Assembly: GCA_937864925.1 (NCBI GenBank)
Contig: CALMFH010000196.1
Coordinates: 1 to 47,524 of the forward strand
Direction: 5' to 3'
DNA: 47,524 nt
From: an uncultured Alphaproteobacteria bacterium
Lineage (GTDB): Bacteria > Pseudomonadota > Alphaproteobacteria > Rhizobiales > Ancalomicrobiaceae
The translations under genes were made by a program, and so were the position numbers. Shown here in pieces: positions 40,782 through 47,524 of this stretch. Below the pieces are notes generated by a model. That model ran no database searches and was not told the origin of the DNA. It was given only the letters and a program-made list of their open reading frames with translations. How positions within the stretch are numbered: position 1 is the first letter of the stretch; each line of letters begins with the position of its first letter.

Positions 40782-42479
40782 ATGGTCCGGCTTCTCCTCT
40801 TCTTCGCCGTGCTCGTCGGCCTCGCCTTCGGCTTCGCCTGGCTGGCCGATCGTCCGGGCGAGGTGACCTTCGTCTGGCAGGGTTGGCACGTCGAAACCGA
40901 CGTGATGACCGCCGCCATCGCCGCAGTGGCGGGGCTGGTGGCGGTGATCTTCGTTCTCGGCGTCGTCCGCTCGATCTGGAACTCGCCGGGGGTGATCGGC
41001 TCGTTCTTCGGCCGCCGTCGGCGCGAGAAGGGCTGGGCGGCGCTGTCGCGCGGTATGGTCGCGGTCGGCGCCGGTGATCTCTCGACGGCGATGAAGGCGA
41101 GCGGCGAGGCGCGGCAGATCCTCGGCACGGAGCCCCTGGCGCTGCTGCTCGAGGCGCAGTCGGCGCAACTCGTCGGCGATCGCTCCGGTGCCAAGAAGGC
41201 GTTCGAGCGGATGCTGGAGAATCCCGCCACCCGACTCCTCGGGATGCGTGGCCTCTATGTCGAGGCGGTGCGTTGGGGCGACGGCGAAGCGGCGGCGCGT
41301 TGGGCGACGGCGGCGGCGACGGCGGCGCCGAAGCTCGCCTGGGCGTCGCATGCGGTGGTCGAATACCGCTCGCAGGCACGCGACTGGATGGGGGCGCTCG
41401 AGAGCATCGATCGCAACCGCCGCAACGGCATCGTCGACAAGCAGGCGGCCAGACGTCAGCGCGCCGTCATCCTCACCGGTGACGGTCTGGAGCGCGAGCA
41501 GAGCCACCCGGAGGTGGTCAGGACCCATGCGCTCGAGGCGCACGGCCTCGCCCCCGATCTGGTGCCGGCGGCCTGTCTCGCGGCGCGCCTGCTCGCCCGT
41601 TCGGGCGACCTGAAGAAGGCGACGCGGGTGCTGGAGGCGACCTGGAAGCTCGACCCGCATCCCGAGATCGCCGAGACCTACGCACATCTCAGGCCCGGCG
41701 ACAGCGCCAAGGATCGGCTCGCCCGGATCCGTGATCTGGTCAAGGTGAGGGCCCATCATCCCGAATGCGCCCTGGCGCTCGCCCGCGCCGAGATCGACGC
41801 GCACGACTTCGCCGAGGCGCGGCGGACGCTCGAACCCTTCGTGGCGCAGTCACCGTCGCGGCGGGTCTGCCTGTTGATGGCGGAACTCGAGCAGAACGAG
41901 CACGGCAACGCCGGCGCCACCCGCGCCTGGCTCGCCCGGGCGGTCACCGCGCCGCGCGACAAGGCCTGGGTCGCCGACGGCTGGGTGTCGGATCACTGGA
42001 TGCCGGTGTCGCCGATCTCCGGCAAACTCGACGCCTTCGAATGGAAGCTGCCGCCGGAAGACGTCTCGTCGGCGCCGGTGGCCGACCTCTTCGACGAGCC
42101 GACAGAGACGCTGGCGGCCTCGGGCAGCGTCGTACCGCTCGAGGCGCCGAAGGTGGCGCGCGAGGCGATCACGGCTGCGGTCACGACGGTCGAAGCCGAG
42201 GTGATCGTGCCGGAGAAGCCGGCGCAGGAGACGAAACCGAACCCGACCGTGACGCCGGCGAATCCGCCGGTGGTCGAAGCGAAGCCGATCGAAGTGCCGA
42301 CGGCGGCACCGGCACCGGCACCGACCGCCGTGTCGGCGACATCGAGCGGCGCCACCGTGCCGACCGCGCATGCCAACGGCTCCAAGCCGCCGGAACCGGT
42401 CATTCCGCCGCCGCCGGACGATCCGGGCACGGAGGGTGGCGCGCCGATGCCGAAGAAACGCTTCAAGCTCTTCAGCTGA
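40782..42479 (+). CDS. hemY: HemY-type membrane TPR protein
   Basis: This 565-residue protein has two N-terminal membrane helices (LLLFFAVLVGLAFGFAWLAD and MTAAIAAVAGLVAVIFVLGV). The HemY_N landmark VTFVWQGWHVETDV lies between them, and TPR-like helices follow from ~85-420 (GWAALSRGMVAVGAGDLSTA, YVEAVRWGDGEAAARWATAA, LAARLLARSGDLKKATRVLE). The C-terminal ~140 residues are a Pro/Ala/Thr-rich tail ending in KKRFKLFS. HemY of the hemCDXY operons has an unclear role in late haem synthesis or membrane organisation; it is not protoporphyrinogen oxidase. It starts 9 bp after the HemD fusion, with AGGT before ATG. Confidence 0.92.
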   Translation: MVRLLLFFAVLVGLAFGFAWLADRPGEVTFVWQGWHVETDVMTAAIAAVAGLVAVIFVLGVVRSIWNSPGVIGSFFGRRRREKGWAALSRGMVAVGAGDLSTAMKASGEARQILGTEPLALLLEAQSAQLVGDRSGAKKAFERMLENPATRLLGMRGLYVEAVRWGDGEAAARWATAAATAAPKLAWASHAVVEYRSQARDWMGALESIDRNRRNGIVDKQAARRQRAVILTGDGLEREQSHPEVVRTHALEAHGLAPDLVPAACLAARLLARSGDLKKATRVLEATWKLDPHPEIAETYAHLRPGDSAKDRLARIRDLVKVRAHHPECALALARAEIDAHDFAEARRTLEPFVAQSPSRRVCLLMAELEQNEHGNAGATRAWLARAVTAPRDKAWVADGWVSDHWMPVSPISGKLDAFEWKLPPEDVSSAPVADLFDEPTETLAASGSVVPLEAPKVAREAITAAVTTVEAEVIVPEKPAQETKPNPTVTPANPPVVEAKPIEVPTAAPAPAPTAVSATSSGATVPTAHANGSKPPEPVIPPPPDDPGTEGGAPMPKKRFKLFS

Positions 42480-42609
42480 GCGGCCGGCGGACGAAAGCGG
42501 CGGCGGCGATTCGGGCGCGGCGCGACCGCGCGGGACATCGTCGTCTTTGATTTCGCCGGCCGCTTCGCTTATGAACGGCGCGGTTCAAGGAGATGCGGGT
42601 GGCCCGGCC

Positions 42610-43473
42610 ATGACCGAGACGATCGATCCGGCCCAGCGCCTCGCCGGGCTCAGACGCGAAATCGACGGGATCGACGAGGAGATCCATCGCCTCCTCGTGG
42701 CGCGCTCCGCCATCATCGACGAACTGATCAAGGTCAAGGGCACCGCGGTGTCGGGCGCCGCCTTCCGCCCCGCCCGCGAGGCCGACATGATGCGCCGCCT
42801 CACCGAGCGGCATCGCGGCATCCTGCCGTTGTCGACGGTCGAACACATCTGGCGCGAGATCGTCTCGACCTTCACCTTCCTGCAGGCCCACTACGAGGTC
42901 TACATGGACGGCGGTCGCGATCCGGTGGCGATGCGCGATCTCGCCCGATTCTATTTCGGCTTCACCGTGCCGGCGCATCTCGTCGCCGGCCCCGACGAGG
43001 TGATCGACGCGGTGGCCCGGTCGGTGTCCGATCTCGGCATCGTCCGCCAGTCGCAACCCTCCTGGGTCGGCGCCTGGTGGACCCGGCTCGGCGGCGACGG
43101 CCCGCGCATCATCGCGCGACTACCCTACATCCTGTTCGAGGGTCGGGTCGCCGACCTGCCGGCGCTGGTCGTCTCCAATCCGATCTCGGAAGCGATCGGG
43201 CCGGAGATCCTGGTCCACGCCTTCACCGGCGTCGGTGACCGCGATCCGGCCGAGGCACTGGCGGCGGCCGGATTCGAACTGATCGCCCGGCACGACAAGG
43301 GGCCGAGGTCCGACTTCCTGGTGGCGAGCCCGGCGGAGACGCCGATCGAGGCGGTCGGTGCCGCTTTCGCCGCGGCCGGGGTCGAGGTCAGGGCGCCGCG
43401 GTCGGTCGGCGGCTATCCGGCGCCGATCCGACACGCCGGGCCGGGCGGCGTCGCGCCGATCACGGTCGCCTGA
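42610..43473 (+). CDS. Chorismate mutase
   Basis: This 287-residue protein has an AroQ-type chorismate mutase domain at ~5-95 (LAGLRREIDGIDEEIHRLLVARSAIIDEL, then FRPAREADMMRRLTERHRGILPLSTVEHIWREIVSTF). An uncharacterised C-terminal extension typical of Hyphomicrobiales follows. It converts chorismate to prephenate for Tyr/Phe. The start is uncertain. ATG 42610 lacks a close Shine-Dalgarno sequence; a strong AAGGAG (42587-42592) is 17 nt upstream and better placed for GTG 42599, which opens a four-codon frame ending in ATGA at this start. ATG 42571 is an in-frame alternative. It is followed by hisC and tyrC. Confidence 0.9.
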   Translation: MTETIDPAQRLAGLRREIDGIDEEIHRLLVARSAIIDELIKVKGTAVSGAAFRPAREADMMRRLTERHRGILPLSTVEHIWREIVSTFTFLQAHYEVYMDGGRDPVAMRDLARFYFGFTVPAHLVAGPDEVIDAVARSVSDLGIVRQSQPSWVGAWWTRLGGDGPRIIARLPYILFEGRVADLPALVVSNPISEAIGPEILVHAFTGVGDRDPAEALAAAGFELIARHDKGPRSDFLVASPAETPIEAVGAAFAAAGVEVRAPRSVGGYPAPIRHAGPGGVAPITVA

Positions 43474-43548
43474 GCGACCCGGCCATCCGACGTCTCCCGG
43501 CAGTCCGCTCGAGCCTCCGAAACCTTTCCTCTCGACGAGAGACCCGAA

Positions 43549-44655
43549 ATGACGACCGATAGCCCCCCGCGCCCGATCCCCCGCGCCGGTGTCCTCGACA
43601 TCGCGGCCTACGTGCCCGGCAAGTCCAAGGCGACCGGCGGCGCCAAGCTCCACAAGCTCTCCTCCAACGAGACGCCGCTGGGGCCGAGCCCGCGCGCCGT
43701 CGAAGCCTACCGGGCCGCCGCCGACAAGCTCGAGCTCTACCCCGACGGCGCCGCGACGGCGTTGCGCGAGGCGATCGGCCGGGCCACCGGCCTTGCGCCG
43801 GAGCGCATCGTCTGCGGCGCCGGCTCCGACGAGGTCTTGACCCTGGTCACTCACGCCTATGTCGGCCCCGGCGACGAGGGTATCTATTCCGAGCACGGCT
43901 TCCTGGTCTATCCGATCGCCATCACCGCGGCCGGTGGCAAGCCGGTGAAGGTGGCGGAGAAGAATCTGACCGCCGACGTCGACGCCATGCTGGCGGCGGT
44001 GACGGAGCGGACGAAGATCGTCTTCCTCGCCAATCCCAACAACCCGACCGGTACCTATCTGCCTTTCGACGAGGTCAAACGGCTGGCGGGCGGTCTGCCG
44101 AAACATGTGATCCTGGTGCTCGACGCGGCCTATGCGGAATACGTCCGCCGCAACGATTACGAGGCCGGCATCGAGCTGGTCTCGTCGTCGGACAACGTGG
44201 TCATGACCCGCACCTTTTCCAAGATCTACGGCCTCGCCGGGGTGCGGCTCGGCTGGCTCTACGGGCCGGATCACATCGTCGATGCGCTCAACCGCATCCG
44301 CGGTCCCTTCAACGTGTCGAGCCCGGCGATCGCCGCCGGTATCGCCGCGATCGAGGACCGCGACTTCACCCGCGCGGCCGCCGATCACAACGAGGCGTGG
44401 CTGCCGAAGGTGACCGCGGCGGCGACCGCGCTCGGGCTGACGGTGACGCCGTCGGTCGGCAACTTCGTGCTCGTCCATTTCCCCGACGTGGCGGGCAAGC
44501 GGGCGCCCGACGCCGACGCCTTTCTGCTCGACCATGGCATCGTGGTCCGGCGGATGGAGGCCTACGGCTTTGCGAACGCGCTGCGCATCACCATCGGTTC
44601 GGCCGAGGCGAACGAAGCGCTGATCGCGGCGCTCGCCACCTTCCTCGGCAAGTGA
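43549..44655 (+). CDS. hisC: Histidinol-phosphate/aromatic aminotransferase
   Basis: This 368-residue fold-type I PLP aminotransferase shows [69 protein letters not shown] and the PLP lysine near residue 225 in [20 protein letters not shown]. HisC acts in histidine synthesis, and many homologues also transaminate aromatic precursors. Its place between chorismate mutase and prephenate dehydrogenase suggests an aromatic role here, or both. The TGA stop shares its last base with repeat element copy 2. Confidence 0.94.
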   Translation: MTTDSPPRPIPRAGVLDIAAYVPGKSKATGGAKLHKLSSNETPLGPSPRAVEAYRAAADKLELYPDGAATALREAIGRATGLAPERIVCGAGSDEVLTLVTHAYVGPGDEGIYSEHGFLVYPIAITAAGGKPVKVAEKNLTADVDAMLAAVTERTKIVFLANPNNPTGTYLPFDEVKRLAGGLPKHVILVLDAAYAEYVRRNDYEAGIELVSSSDNVVMTRTFSKIYGLAGVRLGWLYGPDHIVDALNRIRGPFNVSSPAIAAGIAAIEDRDFTRAAADHNEAWLPKVTAAATALGLTVTPSVGNFVLVHFPDVAGKRAPDADAFLLDHGIVVRRMEAYGFANALRITIGSAEANEALIAALATFLGK

Positions 44656-44782
44656 TACCGAGTTCACGAAGTTTCGACCTGTTCGAAACTTCGTGAACGA
44701 AGGCGAGCCCGAACGGGCGTCGGCCGGTCAGGCCGTAACGCTCATGAAATTCGGACGAGTCCGAATTTCGTGAGCCCAGTAT
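44655..44782. repeat. 128-bp palindromic repeat element, copy 2
   Basis: It is the same length as, and about 94% identical to, the element at 6135-6262, in opposite orientation. Ends are ATACCGAGTTCACGAA and, on the other strand, ATACTGGGCTCACGAA. A 16-bp stem GTTCACGAAGTTTCGA (44662-44677) pairs with 44683-44698. At the other end GAAATTCGGAC/GTCCGAATTTC is a perfect second hairpin, better preserved than in copy 1. The middle carries GCCCG/CGGGC and CGGCC/GGCCG hairpins. It fills the gap between hisC and tyrC. Confidence 0.87.
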
Positions 44783-44792
44783 GAGGTCCGCC

Positions 44793-45728
44793 ATGAGCGT
44801 CGACACGAAGACCCCGATGTTCGAGCGCGTCGCGCTGATCGGCATCGGCCTGATCGGCTCCTCGCTCGCCCGGGTGATCCGGCGCGAGGGGCTGGCGCGC
44901 ACCATCGTCGTCTCGACCCGCCGGGCGGAAACGCTCGCCCGCGCCCGGGAACTCGGGCTCGGCGACGTCTACGAACAGGAGGCCGGCAAGGCGGTCGAAG
45001 GCGCCGATCTCGTCGTCGTCTCGGTGCCGGTCGGGTCGTCGGGCGCGGTCGCCGAGGCGATCGGGGCGCATCTGAAGCCGGGTGCCATCGTCTCCGACGT
45101 CGGTTCGGTCAAGGCCGACGTGGTCCGGCAGATGAGCCCGCATCTGCCGCCGTACGTCCGTTTCATCCCGGCCCATCCGGTCGCCGGTACCGAGCATTCG
45201 GGGCCGGACGCGGGTTTCGCGGAACTGTTCGAGAACCGCTGGTGCATCGTCACGCCGCCCGCCGGCGCCGACGAGGCGGCGGTGGAGACGCTCGTCGCCT
45301 TCTGGAGGGCCTGCGGTTCGAAGGTCGAAACGATGACGCCGGAGCACCACGACATGGTGCTCGCCATCACCTCGCACATCCCCCACCTCATCGCCTACAA
45401 CATCGTCGGTACCGCCGCCGATCTCGAGACGGTGACGGAATCGGAGGTGATCAAATTCTCCGCCGGCGGTTTCCGTGACTTCACCCGCATCGCCGCCTCC
45501 GATCCGACGATGTGGCGCGACGTCTTCCTCCACAACAAGGATGCGGTGCTGGAAATGCTCGGCCGCTTCATCGAGGACCTTTTCGTCCTCCAACGGGCGA
45601 TCCGCTTCGGCGACGGCGAGACACTGTTCCGCCACTTCACCGAGACCCGTGCCATTCGCCGCGGCATCCTCGACATCGGCCAGGACACGGCGGCGCCGGA
45701 CTTCGGCCGCGTGCCGAAGAAGGATTGA
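44793..45728 (+). CDS. tyrC: Prephenate/arogenate dehydrogenase
   Basis: This 311-residue NAD(P)-dependent TyrA-family enzyme oxidatively decarboxylates prephenate (or arogenate) in tyrosine synthesis. It shows the Rossmann motif VALIGIGLIGSSLARVIRRE, DLVVVSVPVGSSGAVAEAIG, SDVGSVKADVV, RFIPAHPVAGTEHSGPDAGF and the substrate-site EHHDMVLAITSHIPHLIAYN. ATG 44793 was chosen over ATG 44781, which is formed by the end of the repeat element; GAGG at 44784-44787 precedes the chosen start. A strong terminator follows. Confidence 0.94.
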   Translation: MSVDTKTPMFERVALIGIGLIGSSLARVIRREGLARTIVVSTRRAETLARARELGLGDVYEQEAGKAVEGADLVVVSVPVGSSGAVAEAIGAHLKPGAIVSDVGSVKADVVRQMSPHLPPYVRFIPAHPVAGTEHSGPDAGFAELFENRWCIVTPPAGADEAAVETLVAFWRACGSKVETMTPEHHDMVLAITSHIPHLIAYNIVGTAADLETVTESEVIKFSAGGFRDFTRIAASDPTMWRDVFLHNKDAVLEMLGRFIEDLFVLQRAIRFGDGETLFRHFTETRAIRRGILDIGQDTAAPDFGRVPKKD

Positions 45729-45749
45729 TGGCGGTTCGGTGGAAATGCG

Positions 45750-45774
45750 AAGGGCGCCCGTCGGGCGCCCTTTC
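45750..45774. terminator. Intrinsic terminator after tyrC
   Basis: AAGGGCGCCC, loop GTC, GGGCGCCC, then TTTCTCGTTC, 22 bp after the tyrC stop. The symmetric hairpin can also serve the convergent gene ending at 45801. Confidence 0.88.
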
Positions 45775-45800
45775 TCGTTCCGCGTGCGGGATCATGTCGG

Positions 45801-46112
45801 TCAGACGGCGGTCACCTTGCGGCGCAACTCGGCGGCGGCCCAGTTGGCGCGGGACTGTTCGATCGGCGGCACGTCGTGGGTGGCGCAATAGAGCATGAAC
45901 GAGATGATGTCGAAGCGAATGCGGACCACTTTGTGGCCCTGTGCCGCCATGTCGGACTCGATCTTCTTGGCCGCCTTCAACCACTCGTCGAAGGTGTCGA
46001 ACAGCACCTCGGGATCGGCCATGGCGGCGCGCGCCTCGTCGTAGTCCTCACGTCGGAACCAACAGAAGCCGTAGATGCGCAGGGTGTTGGCGGGAGCCTT
46101 CGGCACGGACAT
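45801..46112 (-). CDS. Conserved hypothetical protein
   Basis: This 103-residue soluble protein reads NTLRIYGFCWFRREDYDEAR, LFDTFDEWLKAAKKIESDMA, VVRIRFDIISFMLYCATHDV and ends EQSRANWAAAELRRKVTAV. It has no signal peptide, membrane segment or known catalytic motif. The FDEWLKAAKKIE pattern is one I associate with uncharacterised alphaproteobacterial proteins, but I cannot name a family. It starts at ATG 46110-46112, 69 bp downstream of the aldolase gene on the same strand. Confidence 0.75.
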   Translation of the reverse strand: MSVPKAPANTLRIYGFCWFRREDYDEARAAMADPEVLFDTFDEWLKAAKKIESDMAAQGHKVVRIRFDIISFMLYCATHDVPPIEQSRANWAAAELRRKVTAV

Positions 46113-46181
46113 GGCGGTCTTTCTCGGCGCTTCGGTCGGCCCGCTTGGTACGCCGATCGGGCGGCGAAGGCAACGGCGGCG

Positions 46182-46841
46182 TCAGGTCGAGCCGTAGTCG
46201 GCGAATTTCGCCGCGGCGGCTTCGATCTCGGCATCGGAGAGGATCACCGGGCCGCCGATCAGCAGCGCCTGGTGGTACTGGAAGGCGAGCGTCTCCATCT
46301 CCACCGCCAACCACAGGGCGCGCGCGAGCGTCGGGGCGACGGTGATGCCGCCGTGGTTGGCGAGCAGACAGCCGTTGCGGCCGTCGAGTGCGGCGAGCGC
46401 CTCGCGCGACAGGTCCTCGGTGCCGAAGGTGGCGTAGCCGGAGCAGCGGATGGTCGGGCCGCCGAAACCGGCGATCATGTAGTGCACCGCCGGGATCGGC
46501 CGGCGGGCGACGGCGAGCACCGTGACATGGGGCGAATGGGTGTGGACGACGGCGTTCACGTCGGACCGCGCCCGCAGGATGTCGCGGTGGAAGCGCCATT
46601 CGGTGGACGGTTTGCGCGGACCCGTCCAGGCGCCGGTCTCGTCGGCGAGGTCCATCTTCGCCACCAGATCCGGCGTCAGATCGACGGGCGCCACGGCGCT
46701 CGGGGTGATCAGCAGGGCGTCGCCGAAGCGCAGCGAGATGTTGCCCGAGGCGCCGCGGTTGAGCCCGGCCGTATCGAGGCGGCGCATCGCCGCGACGATC
46801 GCCGCGCGGGCCTCCGCCTCGGTCGCCGGTTCCGCGCTCAC
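46182..46841 (-). CDS. Class II aldolase/adducin family protein
   Basis: This 219-residue zinc-dependent class II aldolase is of the L-fuculose/L-ribulose-phosphate type. The core is LNRGASGNISLRFGDALLITPS, ST-E81-WRFHRDILRARSD, the zinc histidines in VVHTHSPHVTVLA (His100, His102) and LLANHGGITVAPT (His163). It may cleave a sugar phosphate; the substrate is unknown. Its ATG (46839-46841) overlaps the stop of the ABC ATPase gene (ATGA), so it is probably co-translated with the importer. This hints at a role in catabolism of the imported compound. Confidence 0.9.
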   Translation of the reverse strand: MSAEPATEAEARAAIVAAMRRLDTAGLNRGASGNISLRFGDALLITPSAVAPVDLTPDLVAKMDLADETGAWTGPRKPSTEWRFHRDILRARSDVNAVVHTHSPHVTVLAVARRPIPAVHYMIAGFGGPTIRCSGYATFGTEDLSREALAALDGRNGCLLANHGGITVAPTLARALWLAVEMETLAFQYHQALLIGGPVILSDAEIEAAAAKFADYGST

Positions 46842-47524
46842 AGGCGCCCCGCCTCGATGATGCGCTCGAGGAAGGCGCGGGTGCGCTCGTTCTTCGGCTC
46901 GGAGAAGATCTGTTCGGGCGGGCCCTCCTCGTGGACCACGCCGCCGTAGAGGAAGCAGACCTTGGAGGCGACCTCGCGGGCGAAGCCCATCTCGTGGGTG
47001 GCGAGCACCATGGTCATGCCCTCGTGCGACAGATCGCGGACGATGTTGAGCACTTCGGAGACCAGTTCCGGGTCGAGCGCCGAGGTGATCTCGTCGAGGA
47101 GGAGCACGATCGGGTCCATGGCCAACGCCCGGACGATGGCGACGCGCTGCTGCTGGCCGCCGGAGAGGCGATCGGGGTACTCGAGCGCCTTCTGATCGAG
47201 CTGGATGCGGGCGAGGAGCTCCATCGCCCGGTCCTTGGCTTCGGCGCGCGACTTGCCCAGCACCTTGATCGGTGCGGCGGTGACGTTGTCGAGCACGCTC
47301 ATGTGCGGGAAGAGATTGAACGACTGGAAGACGATGCCGACGTCGCGCCGCAGCGCGTCGAGATCGACGCCGGGGCCGGAGACGCGGTCACCGTGCAGGC
47401 GGATCTCGCCGCCGTCGATCGGCTCGAGGCCGTTGATGCACCTGAGAAGGGTCGACTTGCCGCAGCCCGAGGGGCCGATCAGGCAGACGACCTGATGCTC
47501 CTCGATGTCGAGGGTGACGCCGTT
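46838..47524 (-). CDS. Polar amino acid ABC transporter ATP-binding subunit, partial (5' end outside window)
   Basis: The frame is open to the last base and lacks only its N-terminal residues (about 228 of ~250 are present). It has Walker A LIGPSGCGKSTLLRCINGLE, Q-loop VGIVFQSFNLFPHMSVLDNV, signature LSGGQQQRVAIVRAL, Walker B IVLLLDEITSALDPELVSEV and H-loop VLATHEMGFAREVA, matching GlnQ/HisP-type ATPases. The Walker B continues DEITSALD where DEPTSALD is usual. It is followed by the aldolase gene with an ATGA overlap; permease and binding protein are presumably just outside the window. Confidence 0.95.
   Translation of the reverse strand, partial: NGVTLDIEEHQVVCLIGPSGCGKSTLLRCINGLEPIDGGEIRLHGDRVSGPGVDLDALRRDVGIVFQSFNLFPHMSVLDNVTAAPIKVLGKSRAEAKDRAMELLARIQLDQKALEYPDRLSGGQQQRVAIVRALAMDPIVLLLDEITSALDPELVSEVLNIVRDLSHEGMTMVLATHEMGFAREVASKVCFLYGGVVHEEGPPEQIFSEPKNERTRAFLERIIEAGRL

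Noticed and set aside
44781-44792. ATG 44781 as the start of tyrC
   Set aside because: This codon is created by the end of the repeat element and has no Shine-Dalgarno sequence. ATG 44793 has GAGG upstream and matches the family start.

Overview
This 47.5 kb window is uniformly GC-rich chromosomal DNA. It carries dense, mostly housekeeping genes in short operons with ATGA, TTGA or few-base overlaps. The gene content points to an alphaproteobacterium, most likely of the order Hyphomicrobiales (Rhizobiales). The evidence is a crotonyl-CoA carboxylase/reductase (ethylmalonyl-CoA pathway), the tsaD-gpsA-YciI-EVE block divergent from hemC-hemD-mitofilin-hemY, the chorismate mutase-hisC-tyrC order, gluQ and several small Hyphomicrobiales-type proteins. 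I cannot fix the genus. No prophage, IS transposase, CRISPR array or rRNA operon is visible.

Layout. 1-5.4 kb: the 3' part of ccr, a YihY/BrkB membrane protein, a large MscS-type channel and a CAP-domain lipoprotein. 5.4-7.9 kb: tRNA-Val(CAC), a small membrane-anchored protein, a 128-bp palindromic repeat element and an FGGY kinase. 8.2-12.3 kb: an ECF sigma factor, its anti-sigma factor and an S8 (subtilisin) protease in one operon, followed by two identical tandem copies of a small exported His-rich protein gene. 12.4-18.8 kb: an acyl-CoA synthetase, a GNAT/BioF2-like acyltransferase with a polysaccharide flippase, a second divergent flippase and a YkuD L,D-transpeptidase. 19-22.3 kb: a small exported protein, a single-domain response regulator, GluQ-RS, an AlkA-type glycosylase and an HNH endonuclease. 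22.3-26.4 kb: an Fbp-type Fe(III) ABC importer. 26.7-28.3 kb: DsbB, a YqaA/DedA-like membrane protein and tRNA-Leu(CAA). 28.3-32.7 kb: htpG behind a good sigma-32-like promoter, a polyprenyl diphosphate synthase, rpmF with its promoter and terminator, and a small membrane protein. 32.7-36.8 kb: a small protein, a methyltransferase, EVE, YciI, GpsA and TsaD. 37-42.5 kb: hemC, a HemD-mitofilin-like fusion and hemY. 42.6-45.7 kb: chorismate mutase, hisC and tyrC, with a second copy of the repeat element between the last two. 45.8-47.5 kb: a hypothetical gene, a class II aldolase and a truncated polar amino acid ABC ATPase.

The most interesting unit is at 8.2-12.3 kb. The anti-sigma factor appears to carry, outside the membrane, a domain built like the subtilase propeptide of the protease encoded next to it. 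The sigma operon and both copies of the duplicated exported-protein gene also share a putative ECF promoter with identical spacing (TGAACC, then 15 nt, then GCGACA). Together this reads as a compact envelope signalling module in which a subtilase could sense or process its own anti-sigma factor. This is a hypothesis from sequence reading, not a demonstrated system. Other notable points are the inverted pair of 128-bp elements, each starting at the TGA stop of the upstream gene, and the stop-less hemD fused in frame to a mitofilin-like gene that keeps its own Shine-Dalgarno sequence and ATG.
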